Part shown: positions 27,294 through 35,660 of the stretch, in pieces
Layout: each line of letters begins with the position of its first letter
Numbering within the stretch: the first letter of the stretch is position 1
DNA from: Gluconobacter sp. Dm-62
GTDB taxonomy: Bacteria > Pseudomonadota > Alphaproteobacteria > Acetobacterales > Acetobacteraceae
Assembly (NCBI RefSeq): GCF_018256155.1
Contig: NZ_JAERLY010000001.1
Location: 186,001-250,000, forward strand
Length of the DNA stretch: 64,000 nucleotides
Direction of reading: 5' to 3'
Notes under the pieces: generated by a model
What the model was told of the DNA's origin: nothing
The model's database searches: none
Seen by the model: only the letters and a program-made list of their open reading frames with translations
Made by a program: the position numbers and the translations under genes

Positions 27294-27686
27294 ATGATCA
27301 GGACACATGCCCGGATCTGGATCGGCCTGCTGGCCTGCCTGCTGATGCAGGTCGGGCTGCTGCTTGGCACGTCCACCGCGCAGGCCAGATCTGAAGCCCC
27401 CCGGATGGCCATGGCAATGCACCACATGGCCCATCACCAGAAGACCCCAGACACGGACTGCTGCAAGACATCAGCGTTCCATGCGATCCCCCATCCGCAA
27501 CAGTCTTCCGAAGGCTGCTGCCATACGCATGTGGTCTCGACCGAACCCATGCTGACGACGGCGTTCATCCATCCTTCCGGCCCGATCCGTGCGGTATCCC
27601 GCGCCTTTGCATCCGGGCTGCATGACCGCTTCAGCGGTACGGACTGGATCCCGGCCTCCCCCCCTCCCAGACTCCGCGCAATCTGA
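27294..27686 (+). CDS. copL: CopL-like secreted metal-binding protein
   Basis: A 130-residue exported protein: basic N-terminus, hydrophobic core IGLLACLLMQVGLLLG, cleavage near AQARS, then a run rich in Met, His and paired Cys (MAMAMHHMAHH, DCC, GCCHTH). The C-terminus WIPASPPPRLRAI resembles the Pro-rich end common to DUF2946/CopL proteins. In Xanthomonas the gene in this position, just before copAB, is copL, needed for copper-inducible expression. Here too it precedes the PcoA/PcoB pair (88 bp). The family call is by composition, position and the C-terminus, so the symbol is tentative. Confidence 0.65.
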   Translation: MIRTHARIWIGLLACLLMQVGLLLGTSTAQARSEAPRMAMAMHHMAHHQKTPDTDCCKTSAFHAIPHPQQSSEGCCHTHVVSTEPMLTTAFIHPSGPIRAVSRAFASGLHDRFSGTDWIPASPPPRLRAI

Positions 27687-27773
27687 CACACGCCTGACAG
27701 GCGTGGCTCCGTCCTGCTGCCCAAAACGGGCGCTCAGGATCTGATCCTCTGTGATTTTCGCGGATTTCTCATC

Positions 27774-29582
27774 ATGACCTTTCCGTCCCGCATCCGGGAC
27801 GGCCTGACACGACGGCGTTTTGTGACCGGGATTGGCGCAGGCGGCCTTCTGGCAGGCCTGCCCCGAACCTCAACCGCGCTCTCGGCCCAGGCCTCCCCCA
27901 TCAGGGCCTCCTCGGGCATCATCCCGCCGATGCCATCCGACCGGTGGGATCTGAAAATCAGCCATACGCGCATCTCTCTCGACGGCAAGACCATGCACGC
28001 GCCGACTGCCGGCGGCACGGTACCGGGCCCGATCCTGCGCTTCAAACAAGGCGATACCGTCAGCATCAACGTCACCAACACGCTGAACGAACCCACCTCG
28101 ATCCACTGGCACGGTATCCGTACGCCCTCGAACATGGACGGCGTACCGGGGCTGAGCTTTGGCGGCATCGCACCGGGCGAAACATTCACCTATCGCTTCA
28201 AGCTCCATCAGAGCGGCACCTACTGGTATCACAGCCATTCGGGGATGCAGGAGGCGATGGGCCTGTATGGTGCGATGGTGATCGACCCGCGCCGTCCTGA
28301 CCCGAACACATGCGACCGCGATTACGTCATTTTCCTCGCCGAATGGACGGATGTCATGCCCCATGACATCGTCAGCAACCTCAAGATGCAGGACGATTAT
28401 TACGTCTTCCGCCAGCGCACGGCCGCGTCCTTCCCGAAAGAAGCGCGCGAGGCAGGAAGTGCGGGCGCAGCGCTTGCGGACCGTCTGGCCTGGTCGAAAA
28501 TGCGCATGGCCGCGACCGACATCGCGGACGTCTCGGGCGCGATCTACACCTACACGCTGAACGGCCACGCCCCGGACATGAACTGGAGCGGCCTGTTCAA
28601 ACCCGGCGATAAAGTGCGCCTGCGCTTTATCAACGGCTCGACCATGACATTCTTCGACGTCCGTATCCCGGGCCTCGAAATGCTGGTCGTGCAGGCGGAT
28701 GGCAACGATATCGAACCCGTCCCCGTCGATGAATTCCGCATCGGCGTGGCGGAAACCTATGACGTGATCGTTCAGCCTAAGGACGAGCGCGCCTACGCCA
28801 TTTTCGCCCAGAGCGAAGACCGCACCGGCTACGCAAGAGGCACCCTCGCCCCGCGCGAGGGCATGATCGCTCCCCTGCCGCCGATGGATCCGCGCCCGGT
28901 CCGCACCATGGTGGACATGGGCATGGGGAACATGAAGCCCGGCGAAAGCATGAAGGACATGGATATGTCGGGGGACATGTCCGGCATGAAAATGGACGGC
29001 GACATGGCCGGAATGGACATGAAGGGCATGGATATGAGCCACATGGCCATGCCGAAGATGGAAGTGGACGATCCCGGACCGCCGCCCATCAACGTCGAAA
29101 ACCAGATGCGCGCCATGATGCCCATCGACCGCACCGGCAGCCCCGGTGACGGGCTGGAAAATAACGGCCGCCGTGTCCTGAACTACAAACAGCTTCGCGC
29201 CACGCGCCCCGGAGCGGATCTACGGCCGCCAACGCGGGAAATCATCCTGCACCTGACCGGCAACATGGAGCGCTATATCTGGGGCATGAACGGCCGGAAG
29301 TTCTCGGAATCCGGCCCCATCCGCCTCAAGCTCGGCGAGCGCGTACGCTTTACGCTCATCAACGACACCATGATGGAACATCCGATCCATCTGCACGGTC
29401 TGTGGAGCGAGCTGGAAAACGGTCAGGGCGATTACCGCCCCTACAAGCACACCATCATTTCCCAGCCGGGCTCGAAGCTGAGCTATCTCGTGACGGCCGA
29501 TACCCCCGGTATGTGGGCGTATCACTGCCATCTGATGTACCACATGGATCTGGGCATGTTCCGCACGGTGATCGTGGCATGA
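27774..29582 (+). CDS. pcoA: Periplasmic multicopper oxidase, PcoA/CopA resistance type
   Basis: Copper-resistance oxidase, 602 residues, exported by the Tat pathway (TRRRFVTGIGAGGLLAGL in the first 35 residues). It oxidises Cu(I) and probably binds extra copper in the periplasm. Type 2/3 ligands are HWHG (about 118) and HSHSG (about 158), with HPIHLHG (about 536) and HCHLMYHMDLGM (about 582) near the C-terminus. Between them is a Met-rich stretch of about 40 residues (repeats such as MDMSGDMSGMKMDGDM) near 385-425, typical of PcoA. It overlaps the next gene by ATGA. Confidence 0.95.
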   Translation: MTFPSRIRDGLTRRRFVTGIGAGGLLAGLPRTSTALSAQASPIRASSGIIPPMPSDRWDLKISHTRISLDGKTMHAPTAGGTVPGPILRFKQGDTVSINVTNTLNEPTSIHWHGIRTPSNMDGVPGLSFGGIAPGETFTYRFKLHQSGTYWYHSHSGMQEAMGLYGAMVIDPRRPDPNTCDRDYVIFLAEWTDVMPHDIVSNLKMQDDYYVFRQRTAASFPKEAREAGSAGAALADRLAWSKMRMAATDIADVSGAIYTYTLNGHAPDMNWSGLFKPGDKVRLRFINGSTMTFFDVRIPGLEMLVVQADGNDIEPVPVDEFRIGVAETYDVIVQPKDERAYAIFAQSEDRTGYARGTLAPREGMIAPLPPMDPRPVRTMVDMGMGNMKPGESMKDMDMSGDMSGMKMDGDMAGMDMKGMDMSHMAMPKMEVDDPGPPPINVENQMRAMMPIDRTGSPGDGLENNGRRVLNYKQLRATRPGADLRPPTREIILHLTGNMERYIWGMNGRKFSESGPIRLKLGERVRFTLINDTMMEHPIHLHGLWSELENGQGDYRPYKHTIISQPGSKLSYLVTADTPGMWAYHCHLMYHMDLGMFRTVIVA

Positions 29583-30352
29583 AACACGCCCTTTCTCTCA
29601 TGGTTCTGGCCCTCGCAGCCCTGTCCGGCACGGCCCGTGCCGATCAGCCAACCTATCACGCCGCCGATGCGCCGGAGGCGACCCCCGTCGTCTATATCGG
29701 CAACATCAAGCCCGCCATGGATCAGGGCACCTGGCTGCACGGTATCTTCAACCAGCTTGAAGGCCGCTATGCGCCCGGCGGCACCGACTTCCGCTGGGAT
29801 GGCGAAGCCTGGTTCGGCGGGGACTACAACAAGATCTGGCTCAAATCCGAAGGCACGCTCGAAAAAGGGCGCCTGAGCGATGGCGACCACGAACTGCTCT
29901 ATACGCGCTCCATCTCGCCCTACTGGAACCTTCAGGGCGGTGTGCGGATGGATCTCGATGACGGTCCGACCCGCACCTGGGGCGCGTTCGGCATCGAAGG
30001 TCTGGCGCTGTACGAATTCGAATTCGGGGCCACAGCCTATGTCAGCGACCGCGGACGTTTCGCCGCCCGCATCGAGGGGTCTTACGACTTCCTGCTGACC
30101 AACCGCCTGATCCTTCAGCCACAGGCCGAATTCAATCTGTACACGAAATCCGATCCGGGACGTCAGGCTGGCGCCGGACTGTCGGATGTCGATGCCGGTC
30201 TGCGCCTGCGATACGAACTCTGGCGGAAATTCGCGCCCTACGTGGCCGTAACCTACTCCGGATATCTCACACAGGCCCGCCGGATCGCCCGTGACCAGCA
30301 CGACGACACCGGCTCCGTCCGCTTCAGCCTCGGCGTCCGAAGCTGGTTCTGA
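29579..30352 (+). CDS. pcoB: Outer-membrane copper resistance protein PcoB/CopB
   Basis: The 257-residue product has a signal peptide (MKHALSLMVLALAALSGTARA) and the CopB barrel domain (PF05275): GTDFRWDGEAWFGGDYNKIW, then the long LSDGDHELLYTRSISPYWNLQGGVR segment, ending in an aromatic residue (SLGVRSWF). It usually accompanies PcoA and may sequester copper or help it cross the outer membrane. Its start codon overlaps the pcoA stop (ATGA). The N-terminal Met/His-rich repeat seen in many CopB proteins is missing; in this operon the Met-rich parts are on the flanking proteins. Confidence 0.93.
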   Translation: MKHALSLMVLALAALSGTARADQPTYHAADAPEATPVVYIGNIKPAMDQGTWLHGIFNQLEGRYAPGGTDFRWDGEAWFGGDYNKIWLKSEGTLEKGRLSDGDHELLYTRSISPYWNLQGGVRMDLDDGPTRTWGAFGIEGLALYEFEFGATAYVSDRGRFAARIEGSYDFLLTNRLILQPQAEFNLYTKSDPGRQAGAGLSDVDAGLRLRYELWRKFAPYVAVTYSGYLTQARRIARDQHDDTGSVRFSLGVRSWF

Positions 30353-30393
30353 TCATCCATTTTCCATTAAATCAAAACCGAAAGCCCGACATC

Positions 30394-30711
30394 ATGCGCA
30401 AGATTTTCGTCGCCCTGACCGCCCTTCTCGCCACCGGCACGGCTTACGCCGATCCGTCCATGCCCGGCATGGACATGAGCCATATGGATATGAGCGGCAA
30501 AAGCAGCATGGCCATGCCCTCCGCCAAAGCGCAGGATCCGATGGCCGGGCTGAGCATGGATCAGCAGATGGTCCTGTGCGCGCATCTTGAGACGCTCAGC
30601 AAACAGAAGGGGCCCATGACGCCAAAAATGAAGCAGCAGCGCGCGGCCTGTCAGAAAATGGATATGGGCATGATGAACAAGCCTGCACCGGGCGAAACGC
30701 TGGACCGCTGA
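30394..30711 (+). CDS. Small secreted Met-rich protein
   Basis: A 105-residue product with a signal peptide (MRKIFVALTALLATGTAYA) and short MxM motifs at both ends (MPGMDMSHMDM, MDMGMMNK). The centre is an alpha-helical segment with two Cys (LCAHLETLSKQKG, AACQKM). No enzymatic domain is recognised; Met clusters of this type bind Cu(I), so a periplasmic copper buffer is the likely role. It is 41 bp after pcoB and last in the operon; csoR converges on it with 13 bp between. Confidence 0.75.
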   Translation: MRKIFVALTALLATGTAYADPSMPGMDMSHMDMSGKSSMAMPSAKAQDPMAGLSMDQQMVLCAHLETLSKQKGPMTPKMKQQRAACQKMDMGMMNKPAPGETLDR

Positions 30712-30724
30712 ACGCGCGGATTTT

Positions 30725-31066
30725 TCAGCGCATCATCCGGCGGACGACCTGGAGAAGCTCGTCAATCGCGTCTTCTCCACCGTCTTCCTGCACAGCCCGT
30801 CGCACGCAGCCATTGGCGTGGGACGACAGGATCTGGATGGACACACCATCCAGCGCCGACTTGATGGCGGAGATCTGGGTCAGGATGTCAACGCAGTAGC
30901 GATCGTTCTCAATCATGTTGAGAATGCCGCCAACCTGCCCCTCGATCCGGCGGACACGGTTCGTCAGGGCCTTTTTGCGAGGCTGCTCGACGCGCCGGCC
31001 GTCATCGTCCAGCGGCGTACAGTTCTCGCAGACATCCGCTGCATGTTCTTTATGGGATAGTGCCAT
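30725..31066 (-). CDS. csoR: CsoR/RcnR/FrmR-family metal-sensing repressor
   Basis: All-helical repressor of 113 residues. The CsoR core starts at about residue 33 (RVRRIEGQVGGILNMIEND) and has the copper-sensing triad Cys58 (DRYCVD), His83 and Cys87 (SSHANGC), a C-H-C pattern expected for Cu(I) sensing in CsoR. An N-terminal extension of about 30 residues contains HKEH and a CxxC (Cys13, Cys16) that ordinary CsoR proteins lack. It converges on the copper operon, and CsoR-type palindromes lie near copZ and copL. FrmR (formaldehyde) and RcnR (Ni/Co) relatives are alternatives; the His and second Cys favour CsoR. Confidence 0.85.
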   Translation of the reverse strand: MALSHKEHAADVCENCTPLDDDGRRVEQPRKKALTNRVRRIEGQVGGILNMIENDRYCVDILTQISAIKSALDGVSIQILSSHANGCVRRAVQEDGGEDAIDELLQVVRRMMR

Positions 31067-31372
31067 TCCAGGATCCGCCCTCTGCCAGACATTCCGAACG
31101 TAACATCATGGGTTCATGCCCGCCCATCCGGCGCCCACAGGCCGGTGTATGCCCCCCTGCGACGGGAATTTCCAGTCCAACGATGCATCTGCGTGTTTCG
31201 GGATCGGAAAAAAACCGAGTCCCTCCGCAGAAAAAGCACATCCTGTTTCTACACAGCCAGACAGGCCTCTCCTTTCATTCCGAACGCTTCTTCGGCTTCA
31301 TGCCGCGCCATCGGGGCTTTCATAAAATTTATTATAGAACCGGGATTTGCCTTCAGTCTGAAGGGCTCTTGA

Positions 31373-31387
31373 TGCAAATCATTCTCA
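31373..31387. promoter_or_regulatory. Fur box upstream of feoA
   Basis: TGCAAATCATTCTCA fits the 7-1-7 Fur pattern TGnnAATnATTnnCA at every fixed position. It lies 88 bp before the chosen feoA start. The perfect palindrome at 52661 has the same core, AATCATTCTCA, supporting a common regulator. Confidence 0.75.
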
Positions 31388-31475
31388 CTCCTCTTCCCGG
31401 ACGGGCAGGATGCGCCTATCTAGGTTGAAGGCCGGAGCCTCTGAGCCCGCGCCATCTTACCGGGGTACCGAACTG

Positions 31476-31718
31476 ATGCTGTATCTGGATACACTGCCTA
31501 TGGGCACACCTGCCGTGATCGAGAAGGTCGAGCAGCGTGCGTCCCTGGATCCGATCGCCACACGACTGGCAGAGCTGGGCTTCGTCCCCGGCGAAGCCGT
31601 ACAGGTTGTCGCGACGGGACCGATGGGCCGGGATCCGATCGCCGTGCGTCTGGGAACGTCCCGCTTTGCCCTGCGCCGGGGTGAAGCCGCGCGCGTGGGC
31701 CTGCGGACTGCTTCCTGA
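31476..31718 (+). CDS. feoA: Ferrous iron transport protein FeoA
   Basis: SH3-like cytoplasmic partner of FeoB, 80 residues from the ATG at 31476. It shows the usual opening (LDTLPMGTPAVIEKV), the RLAELGFVPGEAVQVV core and the GRDPIAVRLGTSRFALRRGEA end. A longer reading from 31410 adds 22 residues without FeoA similarity and is rejected. feoB starts 5 bp after its stop. A Fur box precedes the operon. Confidence 0.9.
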   Translation: MLYLDTLPMGTPAVIEKVEQRASLDPIATRLAELGFVPGEAVQVVATGPMGRDPIAVRLGTSRFALRRGEAARVGLRTAS

Positions 31719-31723
31719 CATCC

Positions 31724-33592
31724 ATGAGTTCGACAGCCTCTCCGCAGACGCCCGCCCCGCCTTTGCATATTGCCCTCGTCGGAAATCCGAACTGCGGCAA
31801 GACCTCCCTGTTCAACCAGCTGACGGGCAGCCGGCAGAAGGTCGCGAACTATGCGGGCGTGACGGTCGAGCGCAAGGAAGGATTCTTCAACACACCCCAT
31901 GGCCGGGCGATCCGCGTGCTGGATCTGCCGGGCGCCTACAGCCTTGATTCGACGAGCCCGGACGAGGACGTCACGCGCGATGTCTGTCTGGGACGCCACC
32001 GTTCCGAACCCCAGCCCGAAATGCTGGTGGCCGTCATTTCGGCAACCAATCTACGCCTGCATCTGCGCTTCCTGCTGGAACTGAAGCAGCTCGGCCTGCC
32101 CGTCATTGTCGCGCTGAACATGATGGACGAGGCCCGGCGCAATGGCCTTCAGATCGACGTGGCCGGTTTGCAGGCCGATCTGGGCATGCCCATCGTCCCC
32201 GTCGTCAGTCTCAACCGCGCAGGCGTGGTGCCGCTTCTGCAAGCCCTCGATCTGCCTCTTCCCGCTCCTCCGGCTCCCCTTCCGGCGGGGATCGACCCTC
32301 ATATGGAAGTGCGGCGGCTTCTGGCGGCGCATGTCGTTGATCCATCCGCGGGAAAAGACCGGCTGACGGACCGTCTGGACCGGCTGTTCCTGCATCCGGT
32401 CTGGGGGCCGGTCATTCTTCTGGTCGTGCTGTTCGTCATGTTCCAGACCGTCTTCGCCTGGGCGCAACCGCTCATGGACGGACTGGACAGCGGGATTTCG
32501 ACCTTCGGGCAGATCGTTCTCAAGCCATTGCCGGACGGTATCCTCCACAGCCTTCTGGCCGATGGTGTGATCGCGGGTGCGGGCACGGTCATCGTGTTCC
32601 TGCCGCAGATCCTCATCCTGTTCCTGTGGATCCTCGCCCTTGAGGAATCCGGCTATCTGCCCCGCGCCGCCTTCCTGCTGGACCGGCTGATGGCGCTGGC
32701 GGGGCTGAGCGGCCGGTCCTTTATTCCACTGCTGTCGAGCTTCGCCTGCGCCATTCCGGGCATCATGGCGGCCCGGACGATCCAGAACCCGCGGGACCGT
32801 CTGGTCACGATCCTCATCGCGCCGCTCATGACGTGCTCGGCGCGTCTGCCGGTCTATACGCTGCTGATCGGCGCGTTCGTGCCGCATCATACGGTGCTCG
32901 GGATTTTCGGGCTTCAGGGGCTGGTCCTGTTCGGGCTCTATGCCGTGGCCATCATCAGTGGCGTCATTGCGGCCCGTGTCATGACGCGGGGCGTGAAGTC
33001 CGAAGAACACCCGCTGCTGCTCGAACTGCCGCCCTATCGCCGCCCGAACCTCAAGAGCCTCGCGCTCGGACTGTGGCAGCGCGCGGTGATGTTCCTCTCC
33101 CGTGTGGGCACGATCATCGTCTCGCTGAACGTGCTGCTCTGGGCGCTGTCGAGCTTCCCGCTGCCGCCCGCAGGCGCTCCGGGTGCGGCCATCGATTACA
33201 GTCTGGCCGGGCGCATCGGCCATCTGATGCAGTGGGTCTTCGCGCCCATCGGCTTCAACTGGCAGATCTGCGTCTCGCTGATCCCGGGCCTTGCGGCGCG
33301 TGAAGTGGCCGTCAGTTCACTGGCCACCGTCTATGCCATCGGGGCCACGAATGACGGCGCGGCCGACAAGCTCCTGCCGCTGCTCTCGACGCAGTGGAGC
33401 ATGGCCACAGCATTCTCGCTGCTGGCATGGTATGTCTATGCGCCGCAATGCATTTCCACGCTGGCTGTCATGCGGCGGGAAACCGGGTCCATCAGAACCG
33501 TTCTATGGGCTGCGGCGTATCTGTTCGGGCTGGCCTATCTGGCGGCGTTCCTGACCTATCACATCACCCGCGCCATTACGGGAGTTCCCTGA
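31724..33592 (+). CDS. feoB: Ferrous iron transporter FeoB
   Basis: Inner-membrane Fe(II) transporter, 622 residues. The N-terminal GTPase has G1 GNPNCGKTSLFN (about 20-31), the switch/G2 region around ANYAGVTVERKEG, G3 DLPGAYSL (about 67) and G4 NMMD (about 130). After a short helical linker come two Gate regions: FVMFQTVFAW to LEESGYLPRAAFLLDRLM, with SFACAIPGIMAAR (about 345) and CSARLPVYTLLIGAF, and AAREVAVSSLATVY near 525. It is on the short side: the Gly/Cys-rich C-terminus found in longer FeoB is absent, replaced by the separate small protein that overlaps its stop codon. Confidence 0.95.
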   Translation: MSSTASPQTPAPPLHIALVGNPNCGKTSLFNQLTGSRQKVANYAGVTVERKEGFFNTPHGRAIRVLDLPGAYSLDSTSPDEDVTRDVCLGRHRSEPQPEMLVAVISATNLRLHLRFLLELKQLGLPVIVALNMMDEARRNGLQIDVAGLQADLGMPIVPVVSLNRAGVVPLLQALDLPLPAPPAPLPAGIDPHMEVRRLLAAHVVDPSAGKDRLTDRLDRLFLHPVWGPVILLVVLFVMFQTVFAWAQPLMDGLDSGISTFGQIVLKPLPDGILHSLLADGVIAGAGTVIVFLPQILILFLWILALEESGYLPRAAFLLDRLMALAGLSGRSFIPLLSSFACAIPGIMAARTIQNPRDRLVTILIAPLMTCSARLPVYTLLIGAFVPHHTVLGIFGLQGLVLFGLYAVAIISGVIAARVMTRGVKSEEHPLLLELPPYRRPNLKSLALGLWQRAVMFLSRVGTIIVSLNVLLWALSSFPLPPAGAPGAAIDYSLAGRIGHLMQWVFAPIGFNWQICVSLIPGLAAREVAVSSLATVYAIGATNDGAADKLLPLLSTQWSMATAFSLLAWYVYAPQCISTLAVMRRETGSIRTVLWAAAYLFGLAYLAAFLTYHITRAITGVP

Positions 33593-33780
33593 TGATCGAA
33601 GTTGCTGTTGCCCTGCTGATCGTCTGCGCTGCCGCCATTTACTGGTATGCGCGGCTCTTCCCCCAGGGCTGGGGCCGCCTGCGCACGGCCGTGGGTCTCT
33701 CCGCACCGCGGCCCACCATTGGCAAGGGCTGCGGCGGCTGCTCGGGCTGTGACCGGTCCGGCAAAGGCGGCTGCCACTAA
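33592..33780 (+). CDS. FeoB-associated Cys-rich membrane protein
   Basis: A 62-residue protein with one N-terminal membrane helix (VAVALLIVCAAAIYWYARLF) and a Cys/Gly-rich tail (GKGCGGCSGCDRSGKGGCH). Its ATG shares a base with the feoB stop (TGATG), so it is translationally coupled. It matches the small proteins (PF12669 type) that accompany FeoB lacking its own Cys-rich tail, where they replace FeoC. A metal or redox role for the tail is an inference. Confidence 0.85.
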   Translation: MIEVAVALLIVCAAAIYWYARLFPQGWGRLRTAVGLSAPRPTIGKGCGGCSGCDRSGKGGCH

Positions 33781-34057
33781 CCAGATTTTCGACTTCGAAT
33801 TTGATCAAGTGACCGTCCTGTATAAACAACAGAAACCATGATTAAAGAACGGAATTATTGTCGAGATAATTCACATAAATACTTTTTAAATTTCAAGATT
33901 AAGAGATCAGTAACTTATTTTTCAATAAAAGCCGTCAAATTTCTGATCTGAAATTTCATCTATTTTCGTTTTTCCAGATTATTTTAATCTGATTTGCGTT
34001 AGGCTAAAAACAGCCATATTCTGCAAGAAAACAAAAATTAGATTTGGAGAAATAGGA

Positions 34058-35530
34058 ATGATATTTCGCATTAGCGGTTTGGGTAACTTGGGAAACCGAA
34101 TGATGCAATATATATCTGCATCATATTTTATAAAATTTTTCCCGGATTCTTCTCTTGCAAACGTATATTTGCCTGAATGGGGGATAGAACACAGAGATGT
34201 TTCTAATGAAGACTTAAATACACTTAAAATAATGGAAATAGATGATTCATTCAGAAGCGCTTCGGAAATTGTTGATAAGATTAAAAACGAGAATCCAGAT
34301 GTAGTCTACTTTACAGAATACCTGCAGAAATTTTTTCTATTTGGAGACTTGGAATTCTGGAGGAAAAAATTCACAAACAAAGAAAAAGTCAATATAAATT
34401 TTTCGGAAAACGAAATTGTAATAAATATTAGAACAAATGAATTGATGAGAGGTCTATGGCAATATCCTATATTACCTGTTGAATTTATAAAGAAAGTTGT
34501 TCGGGAAACAAAATTAGACCCCATATTTGTGGGACAGATCGAAGAAAATGCTTATTGTAATGAGTTAAAAGAACTATTTCCCAATGCAAAGTTCATCCAC
34601 CACGTATCACCTCTTTTTGATTTCGAAGTATTAAGAAGGGCAAAAAATTCACTTGTAGCCATTAGCACATTTTCGTTTTTAGCAAATTGGCTTTCGGAGT
34701 CTTCTAAAATTATACTCCCTATATATGGTTTTTTTAACTTTCCTGCCTCAAATGGAACAATAGATCTTCTACCTATTGGCGACAAAAGGTTCGGTTTTTA
34801 TTTATTGCCATTTATTGGTGGCCTATCTGAAGCAAAAATGAAAATGATTTCCAAGGAAATTACCATAAAATCCTGTCTGATTTCTGAAAAAGAGCTAATA
34901 GATATCAAGTCACGCTTTCTAAGCCATATAGAGCGAAATGATCCAGTTTTTGTGCATCCAGAGTGGTATCTCAGCAAATATCTTGATGCTGCCATGGATA
35001 TAGCCAAGGGGTATTATTTAAATGCCAAAGACCATTTTCTAAAAAAGGGCATTTGGGAAGGCAGAATACCTGATATCCCCAAAAACGAAGATAAAAAAAA
35101 TATATCTATAGATAAATCAGCCATTATTAGCTCAATTTCGGAATATAGCACAGGAAAAACAAGAGAAGACCAAGGAAAAAGCTCTATAGATTCTAGCTAT
35201 GTGGAAAATTATTCTTTTCATACGCAAAAAGAATATCACCCTTGGCTAGAAATAGATCTGGAAAGAGATTATAGCATATGTCGAATAGAAGTTTACAATA
35301 GAGACTGCGATCAAATGGTTAAGGAACGATGCATACCATTACACATATATAGCTCAAAAGATAAAATAAACTGGCATTTAGTGCATATAGAGTCAAAATT
35401 ATTTGGTGGAAATTATAACGACCATTTAAATATTGGCGTATACCCGAATATACAAGCTCGATTTATAAAATTTACCACTCCAAAAGATGATTGTCTCCAT
35501 CTTAAAAAAGTACATATTTATGGGGAATAA
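34058..35530 (+). CDS. AT-rich glycosyltransferase-like protein with C-terminal discoidin (F5/8C) domain
   Basis: A 490-residue protein in a sharply AT-rich islet (two sampled 60-base rows hold 17 and 18 G/C, against 47 in a row of the feo side). Three parts can be seen. Residues 1-280: opening SGLGNLGNRMMQY resembles the GGLGNQMFQYA of GT11 fucosyltransferases, with later IRTNELMRG and ISTFSFLANWLS segments where that family has HVRxGD and SSSFSWWGAWL-like motifs. Residues about 300-335: a repeat, HPEWYLSKYLD...HFLKKGIWEGRIP, common in polysaccharide glycosyltransferases. Residues about 355-490: a discoidin domain (HPWLEIDLER, CRIEVYNRD, ARFIKFTTP, KKVHIYGE), which binds glycans. GGAG lies 9 bases before the ATG. 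The 277 bp upstream is AT-rich non-coding DNA. Role: probably surface polysaccharide or O-glycan synthesis; donor and acceptor unknown. Confidence 0.72.
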   Translation: MIFRISGLGNLGNRMMQYISASYFIKFFPDSSLANVYLPEWGIEHRDVSNEDLNTLKIMEIDDSFRSASEIVDKIKNENPDVVYFTEYLQKFFLFGDLEFWRKKFTNKEKVNINFSENEIVINIRTNELMRGLWQYPILPVEFIKKVVRETKLDPIFVGQIEENAYCNELKELFPNAKFIHHVSPLFDFEVLRRAKNSLVAISTFSFLANWLSESSKIILPIYGFFNFPASNGTIDLLPIGDKRFGFYLLPFIGGLSEAKMKMISKEITIKSCLISEKELIDIKSRFLSHIERNDPVFVHPEWYLSKYLDAAMDIAKGYYLNAKDHFLKKGIWEGRIPDIPKNEDKKNISIDKSAIISSISEYSTGKTREDQGKSSIDSSYVENYSFHTQKEYHPWLEIDLERDYSICRIEVYNRDCDQMVKERCIPLHIYSSKDKINWHLVHIESKLFGGNYNDHLNIGVYPNIQARFIKFTTPKDDCLHLKKVHIYGE

Positions 35531-35582
35531 TTATATTATCTGATATCAAATCAAAAACCTATAAACGGTATTCTTGGCTAAT

Positions 35583-35660
35583 ATCTGGCGCGGTGTGCGC
35601 CAGATTATGGCTTCACTCCAAGTTGATTACCAAGCCCGCTTGGATAGGATGGGTAATCAA
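35583..35660. repeat. Two hairpins after the AT-rich gene
   Basis: A perfect 9-bp stem ATCTGGCGC/GCGCCAGAT (35583-35591 and 35597-35605, 5-base loop) is followed by TTGATTACC/GGTAATCAA (35623-35631 and 35652-35660), inside which CCAAGC/GCTTGG (35630-35635, 35638-35643) forms a competing smaller stem. The first could terminate the upstream gene. The second may be a structured RNA or the remnant of a mobile-element end. The rest of 35531-35799 has no gene I can support. Confidence 0.55.

Noticed and set aside
28905-29060. Tandem DNA repeat (recurring ATGGACATG-like units)
   Set aside because: It encodes the Met-rich loop of the copper oxidase; the repeats follow the protein pattern.
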